Program-made: the position numbers and the translations under genes
The notes under the pieces: model-generated
Database searches by the model: none
Seen by the model: the letters and a program-made list of their open reading frames with translations, nothing else
What the model was told of the DNA's origin: nothing
Source of the DNA: JBLIRR01 sp049472395
GTDB lineage: Bacteria; SZUA-182; DTGQ01; JBLIRR01
Direction: 5' to 3'
Length of the DNA: 42,854 bases
NCBI GenBank assembly: GCA_049472395.1
Contig: JBLIRR010000050.1
Span: 1-42,854 of the forward strand
Part shown: positions 23,033 through 31,657 of the stretch, piece after piece
Layout: each line of letters begins with the position of its first letter
Position numbering within the stretch: the stretch's first letter is position 1

Positions 23033-25432
23033 ATGAAGAAAAATATATATTTTATTTTCATTTTATCTATAATAAGTATTCTTTTTTTTAGGATAAATGC
23101 TCTCAAGGCTCAGGCCTCTTTTTTGTGGCCCCAATTCCCCGTATCCAATGTGACAGCCTCCTGGGCTGTTCCTCCATTACCAGTCTATTCACCCTCTGCT
23201 TTTTACAATCCATTTTATTATCAGTTATTTACATGGCCTTACTCACGGCAACCATTATGGTCTTTTCCATCTTCTCCTTCTCCTTTACGGTATGTTCCTC
23301 GTGCACTTGGATTAACGAGAGCTGACGCAGAGTATGCCCTCGCGTCAGCTAATCTCAGGGTAGGGAGTATAAACATAGAACACAGTGCAACAGTTCCGGT
23401 GGGACTTGTAATCAGCCAGGATCCGGTTGCAGGCATCTTGTTGCCTATCAATTCTGTCGTTCATTTGGTGATCTCCAGTGGGCCTCAGGAGGCGGTTGCG
23501 CTTAAACTTATAGCTGAGGGATTCACCACCCCGGTGGTGCTTACATCCTCTTACGATAATACAGGCAGGCTCTTTATCGCGGATCAGACAGGAGTGATCC
23601 GTATACTGACTGCTGAGGGAGAACTCCTGGAGGAGCCATTTCTTGATCTTCGCACTAAAATGGTATCGCCCAATGAGCAATATGACGAGCGTGGGCTTCT
23701 CGGGTTGGCATTTCATCCTGATTTCATAAATAATGGACTATTTTTTGTATACTATAGTGCTCCTCTTCGAGAAAATGCTCCTGCTGGCTGGGATCATACA
23801 AGCCGTATTGCTGAATTCAGTGTTTCCGGTAATAATCCTATGAAGGCTGACGTCAATTCCGAACGAATAATTTTGGAGATTGATCAACCGCAATTTAACC
23901 ATAATGGGGGCCAAATTGTTTTCGGGCCTGATGGTTATTTATATATTCCTCTTGGAGACGGCGGGGGTGCAAATGATCAAGATGTCGGTCATGGACTCCT
24001 TGACAACGGGCAGAATATAAATAATCTATTGGGTAGTATTCTGCGCATTGATGTGGATCATGGAATTCCATATGCTATCCCTCCACAAAATCCCTTTATC
24101 AATGGACCCGGCCTTGATGAGATGTTCGCCTTCGGATTCAGAAATCCTTTCCGTATATCCTTCGATTTACAGGGCATTCATGACTTGTTCGTTGCCGACG
24201 TTGGTCAAAACCTTTGGGAAGAAGTAAATATCGTGACGCCGGGAAATAATTACGGATGGAATGTTAAAGAAGGGACTCACTGTTTTAATCCTGAAAATCC
24301 CCAAACACCCCCAAATACTTGCTCTAATGTAGGTCCAAATGGATTTTCTCTCATAGATCCGATTCTCGAGTACCAAAATTCCAATGTGACAGGCGGATTG
24401 GGAAGGGCCATCATCGGTGGATTTGTGTATCGTGGGAGTAATTTACCCAATTTATTCGGAAAATATATCTTCGGGGATTGGAGCACATCCATTAACCAGC
24501 CGGATGGTTCGTTATTAATGGCAAATCCTCCACCGATAGCTAATGCCTTGTGGCCTATTGACGAAATACTTATCTCCACAAGTAAAAATGGCCGCCTTGG
24601 CAAATTTGTGGTTTCCTTCGGACAGGATGAGGCAGGAGAGCTCTATGTGCTTACCACAGAATCTCTTGCTCCGACAGGAACAAGTGGTAAGATTTATATG
24701 ATACTTCCGCCCAATGGCTCCGTCCCCTTTATCACTGCCCATGATCAAATACCTGATCAGGCGAATATGGTTAATATTAAGATTGTGGCCTATAGTGCAC
24801 CCGGATGGATTGTTATTCATGATGATAGTGGTGCTATTTTAGGACGATCAGCACTCGTACCGGGGATAAATCTTGATATACCGGTGACGCTCAATCGTGA
24901 TGTGCTTAGTGATGAGACACTGCATGCCATGATTCATGAAGATAATCAGGTAATAGGGACGTTTGAGTTTCCGGGACCAGATAAACCTGTATTTGATCCA
25001 ACAGGGACTCCCATTATCCAAAGCTTCTCAATCATCTCTCCTGCTCCCCCCACAAGCGTCGAGCCTGATATAAATGATGTAAGCCCTCCAACGACGCAGA
25101 CAACAGTGTCATTCTCCGATAATGTGCAACCTATTTTTGATAATAGCTGTACTCAGTGTCACCGTTCAGGAGGTATTGCAGACTTTTTATCCTTAATGCC
25201 GGGAGAGTCTTATGATGCGCTGGTGAATATACCGGCCACACGAACGGGAACCCCACCGTCAGGTATCAGGGTCATCCCCTTTAATTCATCAGACAGCATC
25301 CTTTATCAACGAATAAGCAATCAAGCATTGCCGGATGGAGAAAATACTATGCCCCCGACAGGGCAACTTTTGAGCCCACAGGAACAGGGGATAATACGTC
25401 TTTGGATTGATGAAGGCGCTTTATCCATATAG
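23033..25432 (+). CDS. Secreted PASTA - glucose/sorbosone dehydrogenase - cytochrome c fusion
   Basis: The start is ATG 23033 with AAGGAG upstream and a signal peptide (IYFIFILSIISILFF); an ATG at 23012 is in frame. Order: a proline-rich linker, a PASTA-like domain (LGLTRADAEYALASANLRVG..VISQDPVAG) near residues 85-155, a six-bladed GSDH/YliI propeller (HPDFINNGLFFVYYS, HNGGQIVFGPDGYLYIPLGDGGGAND, FGFRNPFRISFD, ADVGQNLWEEVN) to about 550, then a beta domain (YSAPGWIVIHDDSG, HAMIHEDN; DUF7282-like) and a C-terminal planctomycete-type cytochrome c domain with CTQCH near residue 706 and NTMPPTGQLL. The His and Arg in the propeller suit PQQ binding. It probably oxidises a sugar or alcohol in the periplasm and passes electrons to its own haem. 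Confidence 0.88.
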   Translation: MKKNIYFIFILSIISILFFRINALKAQASFLWPQFPVSNVTASWAVPPLPVYSPSAFYNPFYYQLFTWPYSRQPLWSFPSSPSPLRYVPRALGLTRADAEYALASANLRVGSINIEHSATVPVGLVISQDPVAGILLPINSVVHLVISSGPQEAVALKLIAEGFTTPVVLTSSYDNTGRLFIADQTGVIRILTAEGELLEEPFLDLRTKMVSPNEQYDERGLLGLAFHPDFINNGLFFVYYSAPLRENAPAGWDHTSRIAEFSVSGNNPMKADVNSERIILEIDQPQFNHNGGQIVFGPDGYLYIPLGDGGGANDQDVGHGLLDNGQNINNLLGSILRIDVDHGIPYAIPPQNPFINGPGLDEMFAFGFRNPFRISFDLQGIHDLFVADVGQNLWEEVNIVTPGNNYGWNVKEGTHCFNPENPQTPPNTCSNVGPNGFSLIDPILEYQNSNVTGGLGRAIIGGFVYRGSNLPNLFGKYIFGDWSTSINQPDGSLLMANPPPIANALWPIDEILISTSKNGRLGKFVVSFGQDEAGELYVLTTESLAPTGTSGKIYMILPPNGSVPFITAHDQIPDQANMVNIKIVAYSAPGWIVIHDDSGAILGRSALVPGINLDIPVTLNRDVLSDETLHAMIHEDNQVIGTFEFPGPDKPVFDPTGTPIIQSFSIISPAPPTSVEPDINDVSPPTTQTTVSFSDNVQPIFDNSCTQCHRSGGIADFLSLMPGESYDALVNIPATRTGTPPSGIRVIPFNSSDSILYQRISNQALPDGENTMPPTGQLLSPQEQGIIRLWIDEGALSI

Positions 25433-25485
25433 TCCATATAGGAAAATCAAAAATCCGAGGTGATAAATTAATAGGGATAATCAAT
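25420..25485 (+). repeat. Dispersed direct repeat, copy 2
   Basis: The copy of 7231-7290. It begins inside the last codons of the dehydrogenase and runs into the 3' end of the CHASE2 relic, with a small insertion (AGTCCAT) relative to copy 1. Confidence 0.7.
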
Positions 25486-25915
25486 AGGTATATCCTCAAT
25501 ATACATATTTTCAATCCCATAATCACCCAACCGGATCAGTATTGAATTATCAGAAAGGTTCCAGAAATGTTTTATGATTTGCATGTCCATGGAGGGATAA
25601 AATAGGCCTTTATATTCGATAAGAAGAGGAATCCAGCGAAAGACACCGTCAAAATCAGGATATATATTAAAAAATCCATTGGCCCTTGCCGCACCTGCCA
25701 ATTCATCAATACCTGACCCAAATGCATATGATAAATTCGTCGAGAATATTTTGCTCTGATGAGGGGAATGTGACTTCAAAGGCTATAATCTCTGCTTCAG
25801 TTTCAGAGAGGACCTCGATGAGAGCTTTAATTTTCCTGCGCGACCAGGGCCATCGCCCCAGTTAATCAATACTTATCTGATCAATAATTACATCTGATCC
25901 GGGTGGGACACTGCC
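25468..25915 (-). pseudogene. CHASE2 sensor domain relic
   Basis: Two frames joined give PGSDVIIDQISID, a TAA, LGRWPWSRRKIKALIEVLSE, AEIIAFEVTFPS, a shift near 25760, then GFFNIYPDFDGVFRWIPLLIEY and ENMYIEDIPIDYPY. This is the order of motifs in CHASE2, an extracellular sensor domain of adenylate cyclases and kinases. The N-terminal anchor and all output domains are missing. Confidence 0.65.
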
Positions 25916-25968
25916 TCGTGATCGAAAATGCAAGTCCAAGATTTCTTAATTCCATAAGGTAATATATA

Positions 25969-26937
25969 CTATGGTTGACGTATTTCGAAGATTGAAGTTG
26001 TAATATCGGTAGGCATATTCTCCCATTGTTCTTCACATAAAAATGAACGGATTCGATAGTAACCCGCGTCAAGATGACGCGGCAATTTCCAGGTTATACC
26101 CATCATCTGGCCAATAGTATAAAATTGAATACAGAAGTGATCAGCTTCTTTTTTAAATGAGGGGCTGAACATGACAATCCTCCGGACATCACCCTCTTCA
26201 TCCATATGCTCTAATATAAATCGGCCTAAAACACCAATTGGGAAAGCCGTCATCCTTATAAATCTGAGTGTAATGATTTCTCCGGGTAAATAAATGTCGC
26301 GATCTGTTATAATACCTATTAACTTATTATCATCCGAGATCCCTGTTCCCACACCAGATGATGTCTCATTCCAGGAACGAGGAGGACCCACATCCACATG
26401 GACGAGTTTGCCGTGATAATAACCAACACCACCGAATCCGAGCTTTTTAATATAGTTCCACATGTATTTAGGATGAACACCCTCAACGCTTATATCAGCG
26501 GCCATACCATATTGATGAAGACTGGCTGTAGCGGCAAGTTTCCCTTCTTCCTGAAGTTTTTTATTATATTCGGGACTCCTCCAACCAGATGCAACCGTTA
26601 TTTTTGATTCAGGACGCAAGGTGTCCACCAGAAAGTCTAAAAATTCAATTAATCTTAACGATATGGCAGAAACCGGATCCCCATATTCGGTATCAAATAC
26701 ACTATGGATCTCCTCAAGCGCTTCTTTAAAATAAGTGCCATCATCAGCTCGATATTTCCCATTAAAAGTCGCACCATTTTTCTGATTGATGAGATGAATA
26801 GTGCCATCGCCACTATAAAAATATCGACTGGGAGGCGAATCAGCGTCAGATAAAGAGGGAAGTAAAAAAAAAATTGTGACAGCAAAGGGTAGGATGGATA
26901 GTATCTGAAATTGTATAAATTGCCTCTTAATTATCAT
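25969..26937 (-). CDS. Secreted peptidase M15 (DUF882/VanY-like)
   Basis: 322 residues with a signal peptide (residues 10-32, cleavage after SDA). The M15 metal site is visible: SGWRSPEYNKKLQ, SLHQYGMAADIS (SxHxxGxAxD, two zinc ligands) and KLVHVDVG (third ligand). The C-terminal 120 residues form a separate beta domain (DRDIYLPGEIITLRF... TWKLPRHLDAGYYRIR) that may bind the substrate. Such enzymes are DD- or LD-carboxypeptidases acting on peptidoglycan. It stands alone on the minus strand between relics and appears intact. Confidence 0.85.
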   Translation of the reverse strand: MIIKRQFIQFQILSILPFAVTIFFLLPSLSDADSPPSRYFYSGDGTIHLINQKNGATFNGKYRADDGTYFKEALEEIHSVFDTEYGDPVSAISLRLIEFLDFLVDTLRPESKITVASGWRSPEYNKKLQEEGKLAATASLHQYGMAADISVEGVHPKYMWNYIKKLGFGGVGYYHGKLVHVDVGPPRSWNETSSGVGTGISDDNKLIGIITDRDIYLPGEIITLRFIRMTAFPIGVLGRFILEHMDEEGDVRRIVMFSPSFKKEADHFCIQFYTIGQMMGITWKLPRHLDAGYYRIRSFLCEEQWENMPTDITTSIFEIRQP

Positions 26938-27072
26938 TGTCTATCTCACTGTTTTGTCTCGCGATCGTATCAATACCTGGCGATTCTCCTCTTCACACCA
27001 ACAGGTTACAAGTCTATTTTTGGCGGAGCTTCGCGATGTTACTATTTTTTCGGAAAAATCCTGTTGATACCT

Positions 27073-27423
27073 TCAATTAATCATCCAATACATCTTCTGA
27101 GCATCCGAAATAAGATGAATTACTATGAGCAATGAAATCTCATACTCAAGGATGTATGAGTCATTAAAGAACAGGCGAGCATTATACTCTCCAGCGGTTT
27201 GCAAGCCGTCAAATTGCATTGTTCCATTTGCGACTCCATCTGAGTAGATGCGCTGAATATATGCTTCATGAGAAGTCCCTGCGACAAAAATACCAACCCA
27301 ATTCGCAGAATTCTCAGGAAGGTTGGCATAGTGAACAACGATAGTTTCATTCACGTCATAGGTGATCCTGGACATATTTAGCGATGGGCGAACAATTTCA
27401 GTCCGTCCTTCCCGAAAATTCAT
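27073..27423 (-). pseudogene. Ig-like domain fragment cut by an insertion sequence
   Basis: The core reads YDVNETIVVHYANLPENSANWVGIF.. and DGLQTAGEYNARLFFNDSYILEYEIS, a beta-sandwich domain found in many secreted multidomain proteins. The first codons (MNFREGR) come from the end of the insertion-sequence relic, so the natural N-terminus is lost. The last ~20 codons look unrelated. No signal peptide. Confidence 0.55.
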
Positions 27424-27687
27424 TTTACGAAAAATCGGTGGAGTAAAGAATTTTTAGAAAGTAAAAGGATCATTATTCAAGTTACAGCAGTAACTGTAAT
27501 TTGATATAGCCATTCAAATGGTGATAGCGGTCCCTTGATCGTTAAGGGACAATTTCTTTAAAGGTTAAGCTGCCTTTCTCCGTTCATAATGATGATGAAA
27601 ACCTCCCACCATTGGAAACACAATTACTTTGCCCATCTCTTCAGGCTGAAATGGTATGGGAAAGCTTCTACTAGAGCTGATTAACCG
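27410..27687 (-). mobile_element. IS481-like element relic, copy 2 (internally deleted)
   Basis: Read on the minus strand, it has a short piece homologous to LVEAFPY of copy 1 joined directly to QPEEMGKVIVFPMVGGFHHHYERRKAA, followed by the same right-end flank as copy 1 down to AATTTTCGGGAAGGAC. About 270 bases of transposase are missing between the two pieces. Orientation is opposite to copy 1. Confidence 0.8.
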
Positions 27688-27948
27688 GAACAAAATACTA
27701 TTATAATTCTTGATGAAATCGGTAAGATGGAATGCTTTTCTGAGAAATTCAAAAAGGCTGCTATTGAGACTCTTGATGCAACATATATGGTTATAGGTAC
27801 AATAACACTGGGAGGTAATGACTTTATCCATGGAATAAAAGCAAGAAAAGATATTGAAATAATGGAAGTAACGATCGATAATAGAGATAGATTGCCTGAT
27901 ATATTATTGGAACGGATATCATATCTGTATCGCATTACAATGGCATGA
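27688..27948 (+). pseudogene. THEP1-type nucleoside-triphosphatase, C-terminal fragment
   Basis: The frame TIIILDEIGKMECFSEKFKKA holds the Walker B strand (ILDEIG) of the THEP1/NTPase family (PF03266). It continues VIGTITLGGNDFIHGIKARKDIEIMEVT and ends normally. The P-loop half is absent: the coding sequence begins at the boundary of the insertion-sequence relic. Confidence 0.65.
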
Positions 27949-28055
27949 TATGCAAAAACAAAACTTAGTATCCTTGCAACGATACTTATGAACTATCGAT
28001 CCCCTATAATTTCTTTTTCCAATACGATAGATAAGTGCGTTGATGGTATTTAATT

Positions 28056-28265
28056 TCATGTCAATTTTTCTACTTCATTTTTCTGCGCTGGCTCTATTGT
28101 TTTGATTGTCTTTTCATTCTCCTTGTCAGGTCCATTGACGCCGACCTTAAAATTTCTAATGCCCGCGCCGATGGCAGCTCCTATTTCAGGAAGTTTTCCT
28201 GCCCCAAAGATAATCAATATGATCACAAGAATAATACTTAATTCTGCTATCCCTATGCCAAACAT
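28056..28265 (-). CDS. tatA: Twin-arginine translocase subunit TatA/E
   Basis: 69 residues from ATG 28265, with GGAAGGGG five bases upstream. MFGIGIAELSIILVIILIIFGAGKLPEIG is the diagnostic TatA transmembrane helix, FG hinge and amphipathic helix, followed by a short charged tail. TatA multimers form the export conduit for folded proteins bearing RR-type signals. It is the last gene of the radical SAM operon, about 17 bases after the methyltransferase stop. No TatB or TatC is in the window. Its position next to a putative Tat substrate suggests a dedicated paralogue, which is inference. Confidence 0.88.
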   Translation of the reverse strand: MFGIGIAELSIILVIILIIFGAGKLPEIGAAIGAGIRNFKVGVNGPDKENEKTIKTIEPAQKNEVEKLT

Positions 28266-28282
28266 TTTTTCCCCTTCCATTC

Positions 28283-29194
28283 TTAAGGTTGCTCATCGTC
28301 CTGATGGTCAACTTTCCGTGCTATGACCACCAGAGTAATTCCGAGCAATAACCCTTGATTTAAACTGAATAAAATTTGCTGTAAAGTATCCTTGATCCAT
28401 TGAGAAGTGATCAATTCCTGCAGGAGCCCATGGATGGATTGGGTGGTTTCGATCTTAAACTCAGGGATCAATAAATGATCTATATCCCTCCTTGTTTTTA
28501 ATTCAAAGATTTCATTCTGAAATAGTGCAGGGTCGCCATAATGATTATTTATCCATTGAGCCATGCTCTCTCCATTGATAGTGCTGAGTATTAATTCGCC
28601 ATTACTCTTTAAAACCCTATGAATTTCATGGAATGCATATGCGGGATCTCGTAAATATTCAAGCACATTCTTGCACCATACACAATCAAACGATGCTGAT
28701 TCAAATGGCAATCTCTCAGTTTCAATATCCACTTCAGTCATGTGAAACCCTCCTTTCTTCGTCGCCAGGTTCACAGCAAAAGGGGAAATATCAACTCCAT
28801 AAAGCTCCCCAACGCACTCTTTTTGACAGGCTTCCAGGAAATAACCCAATCCGCACCCCACATCCAACAGCGCTATTTTTGATGAATATCGTTGGGTGAT
28901 ATAAAAATGGACAAGTTCTTTATTAAACTCTTTAATTGCCAATGCCGCCCTGTATGCCTCTTTGAAATAGTCTTGATGAAAGATTCTTTTTTTATCATCA
29001 AGACATAACTCTTTCCCTTGCTTATACTTTTCAAGGATGTGAAGGCGATGTTCATCCTCGATTCTTTGTTGCATCTTCATGTGTCGGACTTTATCCATGA
29101 CTTTTTCTCCAACTGGTCCTTGAAGATGAAAAGAGCCTTTTTTTAATAATTGGGCGATAAGTCCATGGGGATATGGATTAAGGGTCATGAGCAT
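28283..29194 (-). CDS. SAM-dependent class I methyltransferase (cluster paralogue 1)
   Basis: 303 residues. A helical N-terminal extension (RLHILEKYKQGKELCLDDKKRIFHQDYF) is followed by a Rossmann core: LLDVGCGLGYFLEAC (motif I), LYGVDISPFAV (motif II), FDCVWCKNVLEYLRDPAYAFHEIHRVLKSNGELILST. It closely resembles the protein at 34844 (shared VDISPFA, NGE, AQWxNNxYGxP, ELKTRxxIxxLL, STWI/SQWI) and, less so, 35616. A common peptide or protein substrate for the three is an attractive inference. The start ATG overlaps the stop of the B12 radical SAM gene; two close starts (29194, 29188) are possible. Confidence 0.85.
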   Translation of the reverse strand: MLMTLNPYPHGLIAQLLKKGSFHLQGPVGEKVMDKVRHMKMQQRIEDEHRLHILEKYKQGKELCLDDKKRIFHQDYFKEAYRAALAIKEFNKELVHFYITQRYSSKIALLDVGCGLGYFLEACQKECVGELYGVDISPFAVNLATKKGGFHMTEVDIETERLPFESASFDCVWCKNVLEYLRDPAYAFHEIHRVLKSNGELILSTINGESMAQWINNHYGDPALFQNEIFELKTRRDIDHLLIPEFKIETTQSIHGLLQELITSQWIKDTLQQILFSLNQGLLLGITLVVIARKVDHQDDEQP

Positions 29195-30555
29195 TGATCC
29201 TCCCCTTTATCTTTTTTAAACATCATCTCCATATAACTTTCCATCTCTCGGAGTCGTTCTGTCATGATACCTCGGCCTTCAATGGTCAGGTCACGCAGCG
29301 TTTGCGCTGAAAGATAGGGGGTGTCATAAAACACCTTGCCTTGATCAAGGCTCTCATCCTCGATATCATGGGGATGGATAGTGAGACCAAATTGCTCTGG
29401 GTTCATATACATCAATGTGCCGGGCATCGGCGTAAAGGGATGAATCTGTACCTTGGGTGTATTGATTGTCTCGGCAAGGTCAAGGGTTGCTTCAATATCT
29501 TCTCTCCTTTCCCAGGGCAGACCGATCATAAAGGAGGCAGTGGGCAGAATCCCTACGTGTATGCATTGATCGATCTTTTCCCGAACTTCATGGATGCTAT
29601 AAGTGCGGCGCAGTTTTTCTAAGATAACGGAACTACCGCTTTCAATCCCAAAGAAAATACGATTGCATCCGGCATCGGCTAGGGTTTCCAAAAAAGCGGC
29701 ATCAATCATATCGATCCGCGCGGAAAATCCCCACCCATATTTTAAGGATATCTTTTTCTCCTTCATCATACGAATAAATTCATTTACTCGCTTCCTGTCC
29801 ACTACGAAGTTATCATCAGCAAAGCTAAAGGTGTCAATATCAAATTCCGCGATGAGTGCCTCAAGCTCTGCCATTATATTCGGCACGCTGCGTTCTCTCC
29901 ATTTTTGCCACATTCGTTTTGTGGAGCAATAAACACAATTAAAAAGACAGCCTCTGCTCGAGCAAATCTCCATGGAATAGTGTGTCGGGTCCTTTAACAG
30001 AGAATATGCGGGAAATGGAAGCGAATCAAGATCTTCGATATATCGGGTAAAGGGATGAATCTTGATGTCTCCCTCTCCTTTATACATAATGCCATCTATC
30101 TCTGAAAAAGCAGTAAAATCAAAATTTTTTTCACAACAGGCTCGTATCGTGTCCTCCCCCTCCTTGAGCACGATCAGATCAACATATTCCTCCTGTATGA
30201 GGGTATCAGCATAAAATGTCGCTAAATTGCCTCCCCAGACAATTATTTTATCAGGCGCCTTCGCTTTAATTCTTTTTGCAATGACTCTGGCATTTTTAAG
30301 GAGGGTTGAAAAATTGAGGGTGATTCCCACAACCTGCGCCTCAGAGGCGATAATCACATCAGATACTTCTTCGGCTGTTAAATGCTGCGCCTCGCAATCA
30401 ATAATGGTGATATCACACATATCCTTTAAAACCGAGGCAAGGTATAAAAGGCCCAATGGTGGATCTAACTGCTTGCCATGATATTTCCCCAGCACGGGCG
30501 AATGAAAGGATTGGGGAGCAAGAAGGGTTATGTTTCTGAGCTCAGGCCTCCTCAT
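29185..30555 (-). CDS. B12-binding-domain radical SAM protein
   Basis: 456 residues. The N-terminal ~150 residues fit a cobalamin-binding fold (PPLGLLYLASVLK, VVGITLNFSTLLKNARVIAKRIKA, IIVWGGNLAT, DLIVLKEGEDTI). The radical SAM core has CLFNCVYC at about residues 203-210, then ADDNFVVDRKRVNEF, FFGIESGSSVILEKLRRTYS and SFMIGLPWERREDIE. Members methylate unactivated carbons or do other radical chemistry. The start has ATGGAGG upstream. It lies between two other modification genes in the operon, so peptide C-methylation is a reasonable hypothesis. Substrate unknown. Confidence 0.88.
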   Translation of the reverse strand: MRRPELRNITLLAPQSFHSPVLGKYHGKQLDPPLGLLYLASVLKDMCDITIIDCEAQHLTAEEVSDVIIASEAQVVGITLNFSTLLKNARVIAKRIKAKAPDKIIVWGGNLATFYADTLIQEEYVDLIVLKEGEDTIRACCEKNFDFTAFSEIDGIMYKGEGDIKIHPFTRYIEDLDSLPFPAYSLLKDPTHYSMEICSSRGCLFNCVYCSTKRMWQKWRERSVPNIMAELEALIAEFDIDTFSFADDNFVVDRKRVNEFIRMMKEKKISLKYGWGFSARIDMIDAAFLETLADAGCNRIFFGIESGSSVILEKLRRTYSIHEVREKIDQCIHVGILPTASFMIGLPWERREDIEATLDLAETINTPKVQIHPFTPMPGTLMYMNPEQFGLTIHPHDIEDESLDQGKVFYDTPYLSAQTLRDLTIEGRGIMTERLREMESYMEMMFKKDKGEDQCS

Positions 30556-30583
30556 GTTTCCTCCATTTTGCTATGTCCCCTCA

Positions 30584-31657
30584 TTAGAGGGAACGTAATA
30601 TATTAAATCGATTTGTTACCATAAAATCAAGTTTGTTTACGAAATTTTGTATCTTTTTATTCTCTATTAATCGAGTGCTGAACTGAGTCTCCCAAATCTT
30701 TGCCAGTGGCTCTTTCTTAATATTGCCCATATTTATGGGCAATAGACAATGAGGGATAACCGTTCCATCCCCACAGACCTGACACGCGTTCGGTTGTACC
30801 AGAATATAGGACCAGAGTACAAAGGCGGTGTTGACGCCCATTGATATGAGCATTAAATTCTTGTATTGCTCGCGTTTTCGTTCAATGATCCCGAGACATT
30901 CCTCGTAAAGGTCATTATCCAGTTTGAGGCTGTCAAAGTTCGTGGTAGCCCTACCATAACTGATTATATCAGTAAAGTCGATTTCTTGGGCACCTAAATA
31001 AAAGCATAGATCAATAAAATCATCGAGCGTCACCCAGTTCTCTTTCGTCATAATACACGCCACTTTTGTATAAAAGCCATGTTCCGTGAATAATCGTACT
31101 GCTTCGATCGCTCTCTTCCAACTGCCCTTGACCCCACGAGCCTTGTCATGATAGATATCGCTTCCGCCGTCAATGCTGATCTGAACGCTGAATATGGCAT
31201 ACTCCATGAGCCGATGTACCACCTGTTCTGTAATATACCATCCATTGGTCAATAAATAAATACTCACATTATTGCGTGAGAGAAGATCAAGGACAGTAAA
31301 AAGCCTCTCCTGATCAATAAAGGGCTCACCGCCTGTTATAATAACAACGAGCACATCCATATCAATCAATTCTTGAACAACATGAAGCAAATCATCAAAG
31401 AGCAGTTCTTTGCGGTTTGAGAGGCCTGAAAAATTATAGCAGAATTCACATTGCAGGTTGCATCGGTTTGTAAGCTCAATCTGCACCTGTAAGGGGGTCT
31501 TATACCCCCTTTTGGGGAGCAGCCCCGTATACTGTTTATATTCTTCACTGGAGATTACATCTTTCAGTGCTTTACTTAAGGGAAGAACTCTATTCTCCAC
31601 ATCAACATAATTGTAACATTCTAATTCCTTGAAATAGTTAGCGGTATTTATGGACAT
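30584..31657 (-). CDS. Radical SAM/SPASM peptide-modifying enzyme
   Basis: 357 residues. The iron-sulfur motif CNLQCEFCYN lies at residues 66-74, followed by VVIITGGEPFIDQ, LLTNGWYI and VQISIDGG. A short SPASM/twitch region contains NACQVCGDGTVIPHCLLPINMGNI, placing extra Cys for an auxiliary cluster. This architecture is typical of RiPP maturases (PqqE, AnSME and sactionine synthase relatives). The gene start overlaps the stop of the upstream SPASM gene by 10 bases, and the next gene follows 28 bases later. Together with a PqqD-like chaperone this indicates peptide modification. Confidence 0.9.
   Translation of the reverse strand: MSINTANYFKELECYNYVDVENRVLPLSKALKDVISSEEYKQYTGLLPKRGYKTPLQVQIELTNRCNLQCEFCYNFSGLSNRKELLFDDLLHVVQELIDMDVLVVIITGGEPFIDQERLFTVLDLLSRNNVSIYLLTNGWYITEQVVHRLMEYAIFSVQISIDGGSDIYHDKARGVKGSWKRAIEAVRLFTEHGFYTKVACIMTKENWVTLDDFIDLCFYLGAQEIDFTDIISYGRATTNFDSLKLDNDLYEECLGIIERKREQYKNLMLISMGVNTAFVLWSYILVQPNACQVCGDGTVIPHCLLPINMGNIKKEPLAKIWETQFSTRLIENKKIQNFVNKLDFMVTNRFNILRSL

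Noticed and set aside
5671..27687. Composite transposon bounded by the two IS481-like copies
   Set aside because: Both copies are decayed, one is internally deleted, and the genes between are ordinary chromosomal operons. A mobilised unit is not supported.
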